From positions 496,001 to 560,000 of the forward strand of contig NZ_JACJSE010000003.1 of assembly GCF_014698045.1 (NCBI RefSeq): a stretch of DNA of 64,000 nucleotides. Reading direction: 5' to 3'. Below are positions 8,854-17,388 of the stretch, in pieces. The position numbers and the translations under genes were made by a program. Numbering within the stretch: position 1 is the first letter of the stretch; every line of letters starts with the position of its first letter. This stretch comes from Aulosira sp. FACHB-615. GTDB taxonomy: Bacteria > Cyanobacteriota > Cyanobacteriia > Cyanobacteriales > Nostocaceae. The notes under the pieces were generated by a model. It saw only the letters and a program-made list of their open reading frames with translations. It did not search any database and was not told the origin of the DNA.

Positions 8854-9228
8854 CTAAGATAAAGAATCTAAATCAAGGGATTGCATTCCTTGAGTTTTGG
8901 CAAAGGTGAGCATACTGCTTAATTGCAACCATACTAATAAGCCAGTCAACAAACTTATTGGTAAACCAACTCCTAATGCCAGAATAGGAGGAAAGCCAAA
9001 GATAGCTAAACCTGAATAAAGAAAAAGACTAATACCAAAAGTAATACCGATAAATGGTACTAATAATTGCTGAGAATAAACACGAGATTCGGATTTATCT
9101 GTACTATTTTTTTGCCATTTCTGCACAATAATTTTAAGTGTGCCAGATAAACCAACACCAGAAGTTACAGCAATAAATAAGCCAATAGCTAGAAGAAAAT
9201 AAGGTGGTTGTTCTGGGAAGTAGTACAT
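8854..9228 (-). CDS. Small membrane protein, unknown function
   Basis: The 124-residue protein has three predicted membrane segments at about 9-30, 52-70 and 75-103 (YFLLAIGLFIAVTSGVGLSG; LLVPFIGITFGISLFLYSG; PPILALGVGLPISLLTGLLVW). The C-terminus is short and acidic. I do not recognise a family. Its position just downstream of the ABC1 kinase gene on the same strand could mean co-expression, but a 9-bp hairpin at 9296-9315 lies between them. Confidence 0.65.
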   Translation of the reverse strand: MYYFPEQPPYFLLAIGLFIAVTSGVGLSGTLKIIVQKWQKNSTDKSESRVYSQQLLVPFIGITFGISLFLYSGLAIFGFPPILALGVGLPISLLTGLLVWLQLSSMLTFAKTQGMQSLDLDSLS

Positions 9229-9295
9229 GAAAACTCCGAATTATATTAAAAGGTCAGAAAATTTACTGTTTGTAATAATGCGCTATCAAAATGAT

Positions 9296-9315
9296 AGGAG
9301 GTAATTTTACCTCCT
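9296..9315 (-). terminator. Hairpin after the ABC1 kinase gene
   Basis: AGGAGGTAA (9296-9304) and TTACCTCCT (9307-9315) form a perfect 9-bp stem with a 2-base spacer, downstream of the minus-strand ABC1 gene stop. It is probably a terminator or repeat hairpin. Confidence 0.55.
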
Positions 9316-9340
9316 GTTATCAGATGGGAGTTTGCAGGTT

Positions 9341-11122
9341 TTAGTGCGTGATACCTGATGCCGAATCTCCTAAATTAACAAAAGCTGTAGCTCTTGGTAA
9401 AATAGCGGCTACTCCTTCTCTAGAAAATTCGGTTAATAAGCGAATGGCGACATCTATTAAACGATTGGGTTTGATGTCATCTTTGACTAAATCCCACAGG
9501 CGTTGTACTTCTTCTGTATGCAGACGGTCATCTTCTGTGAGGGCTAATACTAATTGTCGCCGCAGAAATTTACCTTCTTCTGATAACAAAAATTGCAATC
9601 CCATTTGGGCTGTAGGTAATACATCAAAGTTACCATCTGTGCGGGCGATCGCAATTAAGTTTTCCAATCGCTGCCACTGGAATTTACCATCTTTAAACAG
9701 CACGTTCAGCAACCGTCGCCGCAATTGGGGAGACTCGCCTGTAAGTAAGCGTCGGGCAATGTAAGGATAACCAACCTCCACAATTTTAAAATTGGGGTTA
9801 AGGCTGAGGGCAATTCCTTCTTGTGTGACTAATGAGCGAATAATTAACGCAAACTTAGCCGGAACTCGAAAGGGATATTCATACATTAATTCCGAAAATT
9901 CATCGGTAATGGTTTTGAAGTTAAAATCCCCAACGTTCTTACCAATTGCATCGCCTAACACAGTTTCTAATGCTGGTACAATTGGCACAATATTTGTGTC
10001 GGCAGTCAAAAAACCCAAATTGACAAAATCTGTGGCTAAGTCCAGATAGTCTTTGTTGACCAAATGTACTAAAGCATCAACTAAATTTTCTTTGCTGGTT
10101 TCTTCTAACTGATCCATCATGCCAAAGTCGATGTAAGCCATACGACCATCGGGCATAGCAAATAAGTTACCAGGATGGGGGTCAGCGTGGAAGAAGCCGA
10201 ACTCTAGCAGTTGACGCAAACCAGAAGTGACAGCAATTTGGATAATAGTTTCAGGATCTAAACCAGCAGCACGGATACTTTTTGTATCTGTTAGCTTCAA
10301 GCCGTTGATCCATTCTAGGGTTAATACCCGACTGCTAGTGTAACGCCAGTAAATTGCCGGGACTTTTACCTGGGGGTCGTTGCGGAAGTTGTTGGCAAAT
10401 TTTTCGGCGTTGCGACTTTCGTTGATGTAGTCAATTTCTTCAAATAATTTTGTCCCGAACTCGTCCACAATTAAGGTCAAATCGTGACCGAGATTTAGGG
10501 GTAGCAAAGGTGCAAGCCAACTCGCAGCCCAACGCATTAAATAAAGGTCTAAGGTGAGAAGTGGTCGGAGGTTGGGGCGTTGTACTTTGACTGCGACTTC
10601 TTCACCACTAATCAAACGTCCCCGATAAACTTGACCTAAACTTGCCGCCGCTACAGGTTCTGGTGATAATTCACTGTAAACTGCTGATATGGGACAATCA
10701 AGTTCTTTTTCAATAATTGTGTATGCGATCGCACTATCGAAAGCTGGCAGTTGGTCTTGTAATTTTACCAACTCTTCTAAGAAATCTTTGCGAATCAGGT
10801 CAGGCCGGGTGGAGAGGGCTTGACCAACTTTAATGAAGGTGGGGCCTAGGCTTGTTAGTAGTTGACGCAACTGGGTAGCTCGCTTTCCCCGATTCTGCTC
10901 TACTTGATTTTGCCATTCATCCCACTTTAGACTCAAAACGAATCCAGCAAAAGACCAAATAATTCTCAGCAAGCGTCCCCATGCTAACCAGGGGCGGTAA
11001 CGATAGTGACGAGCGATCGCTTCTGGATTATACCGCTTTAGCTGAGCAGGTTGATACTGACCCACGCTTTTTGTTGCCTCTTCAACTGGGAAATCTACAC
11101 TGTTGTTTTTGTTTTTTGGCAT
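9341..11122 (-). CDS. ABC1/AarF/UbiB family kinase-like protein
   Basis: At 593 residues this is a normal-length member of the atypical-kinase family that includes UbiB and plant plastid ABC1K proteins, usually tied to quinone or tocopherol metabolism and thylakoid lipid homeostasis. Visible features are the family QTRPDL-type motif (ALSTRPDLIRKDFLEEL), an Ala-rich nucleotide loop (AAASLGQVYRG), the lysine motif VAVKVQRPNL, and the catalytic block FHADPHPGNLF followed by YIDFGMMDQL. The C-terminal region is helical without a clear membrane anchor. ATG 11122 is chosen over an upstream TTG (11134). Several paralogues are usual in cyanobacteria, so the exact substrate is not inferable. Confidence 0.92.
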   Translation of the reverse strand: MPKNKNNSVDFPVEEATKSVGQYQPAQLKRYNPEAIARHYRYRPWLAWGRLLRIIWSFAGFVLSLKWDEWQNQVEQNRGKRATQLRQLLTSLGPTFIKVGQALSTRPDLIRKDFLEELVKLQDQLPAFDSAIAYTIIEKELDCPISAVYSELSPEPVAAASLGQVYRGRLISGEEVAVKVQRPNLRPLLTLDLYLMRWAASWLAPLLPLNLGHDLTLIVDEFGTKLFEEIDYINESRNAEKFANNFRNDPQVKVPAIYWRYTSSRVLTLEWINGLKLTDTKSIRAAGLDPETIIQIAVTSGLRQLLEFGFFHADPHPGNLFAMPDGRMAYIDFGMMDQLEETSKENLVDALVHLVNKDYLDLATDFVNLGFLTADTNIVPIVPALETVLGDAIGKNVGDFNFKTITDEFSELMYEYPFRVPAKFALIIRSLVTQEGIALSLNPNFKIVEVGYPYIARRLLTGESPQLRRRLLNVLFKDGKFQWQRLENLIAIARTDGNFDVLPTAQMGLQFLLSEEGKFLRRQLVLALTEDDRLHTEEVQRLWDLVKDDIKPNRLIDVAIRLLTEFSREGVAAILPRATAFVNLGDSASGITH

Positions 11123-11508
11123 CCCCAAGTACAAGCTGATTGCTCGTTAGGATAACCTTAGCTTTTTATAAAAAACTATTAAACTTTACCTTTTTTCGGG
11201 TACACACGCAGCCATAAAAGCTTACCGTGCTTGCCTCTTTTTTTTATCTTTTTCTTAATTATACTTTATAAAAGTACAAATAATCCGCGAAAATCGGTCA
11301 AAAACCAATCCGCAATGGTTAAAGAATTGTTAAGAAAAAGCTTTTTCTGGATATATTGTTACTGAGCTTGGATGTGATTATGTTTATCTGCTACAAGTTA
11401 TCAAGTTTGGCGGATGACTTGTAGCGATCGCACTTGCTCACTAGTGGTTTTTGTCGTCTTTAGATCGGGCTTGGCTGACAAGTTAACAACTGTTCTGCGC
11501 TTCTTGTT
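11123..11508. other. Intergenic region, no gene seen
   Basis: AT-rich DNA upstream of the ABC1 gene, with runs of A/T near 11240-11280 and one HIP1 site near 11425. It separates this gene from the toxin-antitoxin locus. Promoter elements could not be assigned with confidence. Confidence 0.4.
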
Positions 11509-11649
11509 CTAGTCTGCAAACATCGCGTCTAAGTCGCAGTTACAAGACTTGGTATGGTCTTTAGGGTTTTTATGAATTTCCTCTAGAATGTTATCTGGCA
11601 ACATGGCTACATCTTCTAATAGTTCGTGCTGCTCAATAAACCTCGTCAT
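11509..11649 (-). CDS. Putative 46-residue acidic protein with a CxC motif
   Basis: A short frame, ATG 11649 to TAG 11509, overlaps the 3' end of the toxin gene by 17 bases. The product starts MTRFIEQHELLEDVAMLPDN and ends CNCDLDAMFAD. The overlap with the toxin stop, the acidic and helical composition, and the CxC pair suggest a translated third gene of the toxin-antitoxin operon. It could also be the remnant of another antitoxin. No family is recognised. Confidence 0.45.
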   Translation of the reverse strand: MTRFIEQHELLEDVAMLPDNILEEIHKNPKDHTKSCNCDLDAMFAD

Positions 11650-11899
11650 GGCTACCGATATCTACAAATACAGCTTTGCCGTCTTCTGTAAAGTAGAACA
11701 GTACTCTTTCATCGTAATCTACACTAAAACTCCAAAATTCTTGAAGCTTTCCCGATAGTTTGTGCGTTTTCAAGCTTGGATCAAATGGATCTATAGTGAA
11801 CTGTTCCAGTTTTTGCCAAAACTTTGCTTCTAAATCTATGTTGCCTTTGATGCGCTTTTTAAAAGCACGTTTAAATGCGGAACTGAAACTAACTTCCAC
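11633..11899 (-). CDS. RelE/ParE-superfamily toxin (YafQ/YoeB-like)
   Basis: The 88-residue protein has the compact fold pattern of RelE-superfamily mRNA interferases: basic N-terminal helices (FKRAFKKRIKGN), then LKTHKLSGKLQEFWSFSVDYDERVLF-type strands, then VDIGSHDEVY at the C-terminus. The terminal Gly-x-His-Asp-x-Val-Tyr resembles the active-site end of YafQ-type toxins. It starts two bases after the stop of the antitoxin gene upstream, so the two are translationally coupled. Toxin activity is inferred. Confidence 0.8.
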   Translation of the reverse strand: MEVSFSSAFKRAFKKRIKGNIDLEAKFWQKLEQFTIDPFDPSLKTHKLSGKLQEFWSFSVDYDERVLFYFTEDGKAVFVDIGSHDEVY

Positions 11900-11901
11900 G
11901 A

Positions 11902-12108
11902 TTACTCCTCTATCAGTTGTCTCAGTTCATTGATGTTGGAGGAAAACTTCAGTTCACCTTTTTGCTGTTCCATTTTTGCCGACTGAAAATTGTCGTATAT
12001 TTCTTCACGGCGCTCTTCACGGAGGTATTGCTGCAACAAAAGTTGAAGTTCAAGCTTCTCATCTACGGAGAGACTTTTGATTACTTCGACCACATCATTA
12101 AAAGTCAT
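11902..12108 (-). CDS. Antitoxin partner of the RelE-like toxin
   Basis: The 68-residue acidic, helical protein (start ATG 12108; a TTG lies at 12117) begins MTFNDVVEVIKSLSVDEKLE, a pattern common in cyanobacterial antitoxins that lack an obvious DNA-binding fold. Its C-terminal half (KGELKFSSNINELRQLIEE) is the likely toxin-wrapping region. It precedes the toxin gene with a 2-base gap. GAGG lies about 12 bases upstream of the ATG. Confidence 0.72.
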   Translation of the reverse strand: MTFNDVVEVIKSLSVDEKLELQLLLQQYLREERREEIYDNFQSAKMEQQKGELKFSSNINELRQLIEE

Positions 12109-12178
12109 CGATTGCAAGACCTCATTCTACTCACTAATCATTCTAGCTGGCGAGAAACCAAGCTCTCAATATTCAAAA

Positions 12179-12204
12179 GGTGCGTGACATTTCATTCACG
12201 CACC
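12179..12204 (-). terminator. Hairpin after the aminopeptidase gene
   Basis: GGTGCGTGA (12179-12187) pairs with TCACGCACC (12196-12204) around an 8-base loop, downstream of the minus-strand aminopeptidase gene. The ggtgcgt..acgcacc core is a common cyanobacterial repeat hairpin. Confidence 0.6.
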
Positions 12205-12244
12205 CTACAGGTATAACTAACCGCTAACCCCCAGCCTCTAGCCT

Positions 12245-14851
12245 CTACTTAGATTTCGCCTCTAAGTTTTCTAAGCGGCTTTTGAGTTCTTGGTTTTGTT
12301 TTTTGAGTTGGTCGAGTTCTTCGCGCAATTGACGCAGGGCGGTTTCTGGGCCGATGTGTTTTTGGACATTGGCAATTTCTTCGTCAGCATAGCGACGCAC
12401 GCGACCATCGGGGGTTTGTTCAGCAAGCGATCGCAAAATGTCAATTGCTTTGGGTGTTTCCATTTTACCCAAGGCTGTAACTACTGCTACTTGGGTTAAG
12501 AAGAAGGTTTCTTTGGCGAGTTCGGCTAATCTATCTAAAATCCGTTCTAAGTTAACTGGTGTTTGACCAACGGAAATTTTACCTAAAGCCTTGATTGTCG
12601 CTAACCGTAAGGCTTGGGGAACTCCTTGTTTGGTGTATTCCAGCAACAGATTTAAAGCGGCTTCGGAAGTTTTGAGTTCTGCTAAACCGTTAACTGCACC
12701 ACTACGAACTACTTCATTCCAACCAGCTTTTTCTTCTAAAACTGATTTCAGTAGCTTGATGACCTTTTCTTCCTTGGGCTTTTCATCCAGATTAGCAGCT
12801 GCGATCGCGCCGATGGCTGTAGCGGCTGCGGCTTCTACATAATAACTGCGATCGCCATCTTGCACTCTCTCTTTCACAGCCTTATAACTATCATAGGTTT
12901 TGATGGTCGCCAGTGCATTCACAACCGCACGCCGCACATAAGGACTTTTATCTTTTAATCCCACCACTAAACCATCAAAGGCTTGATCTAACTTGACTTC
13001 TGCTAGTTGTTTGGCAACTTCCACCCGCACCCCCCAAAATGGTTCTTTTGTCAATGCTTTAGATAATGCTTTGGTTGCTTCCAAACCGCCTTTTTTCGCT
13101 AAAGCTGTCGCTGCATAAATGCGAGAAATTGGGTCAGGGTCAGATTCTAACTGCGCTTTCAACTCAGGAAGGGGATATTCCAAAGTGACAGTTTTTAAGA
13201 AATGATTGCCGACATCAAAGCTAATAAAATCTGGCTTGGCTGATAGTGGGAAGTAGAAGCTTTGTTCTGCTTCATTTACTCGGACTGTAAAAGTGCTGAG
13301 TGCTGAGTGCTGAGTGCTGAGTTTTTCTGTGGAGTCTTTTTGGACGTAGCCGAAACCGATGGGGATTTTTAAGTCAAATAAATTTTTACTGCTATTTTTA
13401 TCAGCTTGAGTTTGAGTAACTGTAACCTTGGCTAAATTTGCATCACCATCCCAAGAGTAAGCCACTTTAAAATCAGGATGACCGCCACGATAAACATATT
13501 GGTCGAATAAGAAAGCTAAATTTCTACCTGTGGCTTTATCAATGGCGCGGAGTAAGTCTACTGTTTCAACAGTTTTGTGGGCATTATCCTGCACAAAGGT
13601 TTGAATGGCGTGCCAAAATAATTCTTCACCCAATTCCGCCCGAATCATGTGATAAACACAAGACCCTTTTTCGTAGATGTGGCGGTCATACAGTTCAATG
13701 GCTTCGCGGTAAACATGAGTCACCATTGGGCGGCGGTAACGGCTGCGATCTTCGCTTAAATAACTCCGCGCTTCTATTAACCGATAGTATGCAGCTTCTT
13801 CAGCACTATATTCATGTTCTGTCCACATAACTTCAGAGTAAGAAGCCATACCTTCTTTAATCCAAGCATGAGACCAATGCTTAATTACTAGCAAATCACC
13901 AAACCATTGATGCGCCAGTTCATGAACAACTAAACTTTCGGTGTTGCGGTTATCTAAAGCGGCGCGTTCATCTAAAAGACAACGGTCTGTTAATAAGGTG
14001 GTGGAAGTATTTTCCATCCCCCCAAAGATAAAGTCATCAACGCAAACTTGGGCATATTTAGGAAAAGGATATGGATAACCATACTTTTCACTCAAAAATT
14101 CGACCATGCGGGGAGTTTTGCCCATGCTGCGTTTAGCATCTGCTTCCCGGCCTTTTTCCACGTAGTAAGTCACTGGTTTACCTTGCCATTCATCTCGAAT
14201 TTCGGCAAAGTCAGCCACAGCTAGAGTCATTAAATATGTAGGATGAACTTGCTGCTGTGACCAATGATAAATTTTTTCGGAACCTTCTTCGATGGTTTCG
14301 ATTAATTCACCGTTAGAAATCGCTACTAATGCTTTGGGAACCCGCACGCGAATTTCTGATGTGGAGAGTTGTCCGGGATAGTCAAAACAGGGAAACCAAA
14401 AACGTGAGTCTTCGTCTTCTCCTTGAGTCCAGACTTGAGTAGGTTTGTGGGGATAGTGTTTGTCTGGTTGGATAAAGTATATACCGCGTTGGGGTTTTTC
14501 GGCGGAGTAGGCGATCGCAATTAAAATTCTTTTCCCTTGTTCTGTCGGTTGGTCAAGCTTAATAGCAAGCTGTTCACCGTCGTAGTCAAATTTTTGCACC
14601 ACCTCATCTACTTGTACAGACTGGATATTTAAGTTGACTGCATCCAGCACTAAACGGTCAATTCCACTACGAATGGGTAATAGGCGAATACTACAGCTAC
14701 CGTGATAACTTTGCTTGGGGATATCTAAGTGCAGGTCAAGAAAAATATGCTCTACCTGTCCAGGACGATCTGGATTATAGTGTGGTCTGGCTCCCGGTAA
14801 CTCAAAAGATTTGCGTCCGTTATTTTCTGTATCAAAATATGAATGCGACAT
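12245..14851 (-). CDS. M1-family zinc aminopeptidase with HEAT repeats
   Basis: The 868-residue enzyme removes N-terminal residues from peptides. The N-terminal beta domain (about 1-200) is followed by the catalytic domain: the exopeptidase motif is FGGMENTST, close to the family GAMEN, and the zinc site is HELAHQWFGD (H310, E311, H314), with the third ligand in the following helix (KEGMASYSEVMW). After residue about 560 come HEAT-like repeats (DPISRIYAATALAKKG; KDKSPYVRRAVVNALATIK; GRVRRYADEEIANVQ) and a C-terminal coiled coil (LREELDQLKKQNQELKSRLE). A heptameric repeat in the DNA near 13295-13320 encodes LSTQHSALST between the catalytic and HEAT parts. No signal peptide; probably cytoplasmic. 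Confidence 0.93.
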   Translation of the reverse strand: MSHSYFDTENNGRKSFELPGARPHYNPDRPGQVEHIFLDLHLDIPKQSYHGSCSIRLLPIRSGIDRLVLDAVNLNIQSVQVDEVVQKFDYDGEQLAIKLDQPTEQGKRILIAIAYSAEKPQRGIYFIQPDKHYPHKPTQVWTQGEDEDSRFWFPCFDYPGQLSTSEIRVRVPKALVAISNGELIETIEEGSEKIYHWSQQQVHPTYLMTLAVADFAEIRDEWQGKPVTYYVEKGREADAKRSMGKTPRMVEFLSEKYGYPYPFPKYAQVCVDDFIFGGMENTSTTLLTDRCLLDERAALDNRNTESLVVHELAHQWFGDLLVIKHWSHAWIKEGMASYSEVMWTEHEYSAEEAAYYRLIEARSYLSEDRSRYRRPMVTHVYREAIELYDRHIYEKGSCVYHMIRAELGEELFWHAIQTFVQDNAHKTVETVDLLRAIDKATGRNLAFLFDQYVYRGGHPDFKVAYSWDGDANLAKVTVTQTQADKNSSKNLFDLKIPIGFGYVQKDSTEKLSTQHSALSTFTVRVNEAEQSFYFPLSAKPDFISFDVGNHFLKTVTLEYPLPELKAQLESDPDPISRIYAATALAKKGGLEATKALSKALTKEPFWGVRVEVAKQLAEVKLDQAFDGLVVGLKDKSPYVRRAVVNALATIKTYDSYKAVKERVQDGDRSYYVEAAAATAIGAIAAANLDEKPKEEKVIKLLKSVLEEKAGWNEVVRSGAVNGLAELKTSEAALNLLLEYTKQGVPQALRLATIKALGKISVGQTPVNLERILDRLAELAKETFFLTQVAVVTALGKMETPKAIDILRSLAEQTPDGRVRRYADEEIANVQKHIGPETALRQLREELDQLKKQNQELKSRLENLEAKSK
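13292..13322. repeat. GTGCTGA heptamer repeat inside the aminopeptidase gene
   Basis: Four direct copies of gtgctga lie within the coding region and keep the frame together with their flanks. On the coding strand they give the linker LSTQHSALST. STRR elements are normally intergenic, so this in-gene copy is notable. Confidence 0.75.
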
Positions 14852-15482
14852 TGATGCTGACTGACCCTTTAATCTTAAAAAATTTAAGTAAATTTTCGAG
14901 AATGCTGCTATTTGTGATGTTTACTCATCCGAATAGCGGATAGAAAATATGCCATCTTTGCAATTTTGGGGAGATTCCCATGAACCTTTCTCTGCTGCTG
15001 TGGGGATGTTCTTGATAATTTTTCCTTGAGTACCAAGACTCGGCAAATTTGCTGATGAGATTAGGATAGCTTGCAAATTTACCACAGGCTATCTCTCAAG
15101 ATGAATAACCATTTACGGATTTTGCTTTGATTTCATTGAAGTATTTCTTTGGTGTTTTTTTTACTGCTTGTGTGTAGATTTACTAATTTTAACAGTGAAA
15201 CCCTAAGAAATCGTGAAGTTTATTTAATGGAATTCAGGAGTCTGGAGTCAAAATCCAGTATATAAGCACCTAGTAAATTTCCGTGGCGTGTTTTGTACTA
15301 AGCCGCATATAAGTAAATGGGTGAAGTACCATACTCCATCGGATATCTGAAGTAGGCTGCAAAAGGGTGGTGAGGAATTTTCTCCTCATTGATTCTGAAT
15401 TCTTCTTGAATAATTCCGAGAACTCAACAATGACGTTTTTACTACCCTCGGTAAAAATCTGAGGAAAATGAGGAAAGTAACA
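14852..15482. other. Divergent intergenic region
   Basis: These 630 bases separate the divergent aminopeptidase and DUF3352 genes and must contain both promoters; none could be placed with confidence. A dispersed-repeat fragment (gaattcaggagtctggagtc, 15231-15250) belongs to the gaattc..gagtc family also seen at 23721-23840 and 32810-33040. No gene is seen. Confidence 0.4.
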
Positions 15483-17174
15483 ATGCCTGAAAGTAAATTA
15501 AAGTTTTTAGTACCTGCAATTGGCGCAGTTGTGGCGGTGACAGGGGGTATAGCAGTCTATACCTATTTGTTCAAAGGGCCATCTGGAGATATTTCCGGGG
15601 CTATTGGTAGTGCTAAATTAGTTCCTGAATCAGCCCTGATGACTACTTACATTTCTACTGATGACCAAGTTTGGGCAAAATTACAGCAGTTCGGTACACC
15701 AGAAGCCCAAAAATTACTGGTGAAAAGTTTAGAGGATTTCAATAAAAATACTTTTAAAGGTAGTGATATTTCTTACGATAAAGATATTAAACCTTGGATT
15801 AGTGGCGTGATGATTGCTGTTTTACCACCAAGTAAAACTCAACCTGCTCAGTTAAAATTTCCCACCAATCGAGCCAATCCACCATTAAAAGTGCAACAAA
15901 GCACAAACATGCTAATGGTGATTGGGATCAAAGATAAATTAACTGCTTTGAATTTTGCCAGTAAATTAAAAAATCAAAAAGGAGTGAAAAGTCAAGAAAT
16001 TGACTATAAAGGTGAGAAGATTACAGAAACTACTGAGGAAAAGGGTAGACCAACATATAGTGTAGTTGTTAATAATAGTCATTTAATTTTATCTCCTGAC
16101 AAACAAGCTGTAGAAAAAGCAATTGATACCTATAAAGGTCAACCTTCCTTTGCTAGTAAGGAAGGTGCTAATCGTTTACTCAGCCAAAATGTAAATCTGC
16201 AAAATACCCTTGTACAAGTTTATGTCCCAGACTACTCTGGGATGGTAGAACAATGGGCAATAAACAACACCCAAGGTAAAGCCTTGCCGCCCCAAACCTT
16301 GTCACAGTTGAAGCAGGTAAAATCAATGGTGGCTGGTGTGGGTATTGATGATCAGGGAGTGCGGGTAAAAGCGATCGCTAATTTAGATCCGCAACTCAGC
16401 AAGTTTCAGTATCAAAACACACCAGCTAAAATATTGTCCCAGTTTCCTGGCGATACCTTTGCATTAATTAGTGGTAACGGTATCAGCCGTGGTTGGCAAA
16501 CCTTCACAGAACAATCAAAAGATTATCCTGAAGTTCAGCAAACACTCCAACAAATCCGCACTCAGCTAAAATCTGCCGAGATTGACTTAGATAAAGAAGT
16601 TTTTGGCTGGATGGATGGCGAATTTGGGATTGGTGCAGTTCCATCTAATCAAGGTGTGTTAGCGAGTGTGGGTTTTGGTGGGGCGCTGGTGTTTGATACA
16701 AGCGATCGCAAAACCGCAGAAGCCACCTTCACAAAACTTGACAACATAGCCAAAGCCCAAGGAGTTAACATCGCCACCCGCAACATCGGTGGTAAAGATG
16801 TCACAGAATGGCAAATACCTAAACAAGGCGCATTATTATCTCATGCTTGGTTAGACCAAGATACCGTCTTTTTAGCTGTTGGTGAACCTGTAGCCGAGGC
16901 TTTAGCTGCTGCTAAAAGCCCATCCCTCGATCAAAGCGATACCTTTAAAAATGTCACAGGTTCATTGCAACAACCGAACGGTGGTTATTTCTATGTAGAT
17001 ATGGATAAAACTGTGACTTTAGTCAACCGCCTTGCAGGTCAAGGTAGACCAATTCCACCTGATGTTAATGCTCTTTTAAGTTCTATTCGTGGTTTTGCTG
17101 CTACCGCTACTAGTCCAGATAAATCAACCAGTCAGCTAGAAGTTTTGTTAGCACTGAAGCCGAGTCAGAAGTAG
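15483..17174 (+). CDS. DUF3352 family membrane-anchored protein
   Basis: The protein is about 563 residues from the preferred ATG 15483, which has GAGG about 9 bases upstream; an ATG at 15468 would add five residues but has poor spacing. One N-terminal membrane anchor (LKFLVPAIGAVVAVTGGIAVYTYLF) is followed by a large periplasmic or lumenal beta-rich region. Repeated patterns such as LMVIGIKDKLTALNFASKLKN, ALISGNGISRGW and GGYFYVDMDKTVTLVNRL are typical of cyanobacterial DUF3352 proteins. Function is unknown. It converges with the histidine kinase gene across repeat DNA. Confidence 0.82.
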   Translation: MPESKLKFLVPAIGAVVAVTGGIAVYTYLFKGPSGDISGAIGSAKLVPESALMTTYISTDDQVWAKLQQFGTPEAQKLLVKSLEDFNKNTFKGSDISYDKDIKPWISGVMIAVLPPSKTQPAQLKFPTNRANPPLKVQQSTNMLMVIGIKDKLTALNFASKLKNQKGVKSQEIDYKGEKITETTEEKGRPTYSVVVNNSHLILSPDKQAVEKAIDTYKGQPSFASKEGANRLLSQNVNLQNTLVQVYVPDYSGMVEQWAINNTQGKALPPQTLSQLKQVKSMVAGVGIDDQGVRVKAIANLDPQLSKFQYQNTPAKILSQFPGDTFALISGNGISRGWQTFTEQSKDYPEVQQTLQQIRTQLKSAEIDLDKEVFGWMDGEFGIGAVPSNQGVLASVGFGGALVFDTSDRKTAEATFTKLDNIAKAQGVNIATRNIGGKDVTEWQIPKQGALLSHAWLDQDTVFLAVGEPVAEALAAAKSPSLDQSDTFKNVTGSLQQPNGGYFYVDMDKTVTLVNRLAGQGRPIPPDVNALLSSIRGFAATATSPDKSTSQLEVLLALKPSQK

Positions 17175-17388
17175 GGATTGGGGAGTGGGTGTGAGGGTAT
17201 AAGGGTGTAGGGGTGTAAGGGAAATGTCACTAAGAAAATCTGAAACCCTTGTCAGGACTAAGTTTAGAGATATAGGGGGGTGGGGTGTAGGGGAAGAGTA
17301 CTAATTTATAACTATGTAATGCTCGTTTTTATTCTTTCCCTTATACCCCTACCCACTCACAACTCCCTACTCCCTACTCCCTACTTAA
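17175..17388. repeat. Repeat-rich spacer between convergent genes
   Basis: G-rich units (gggtgtaggggtgtaaggg) near 17200-17220 have C-rich complements (cccttatacccctaccc) near 17337-17352, so the transcript could fold into a long hairpin. Heptamers ccctactccctac follow. It probably serves as a bidirectional terminator. Confidence 0.5.
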
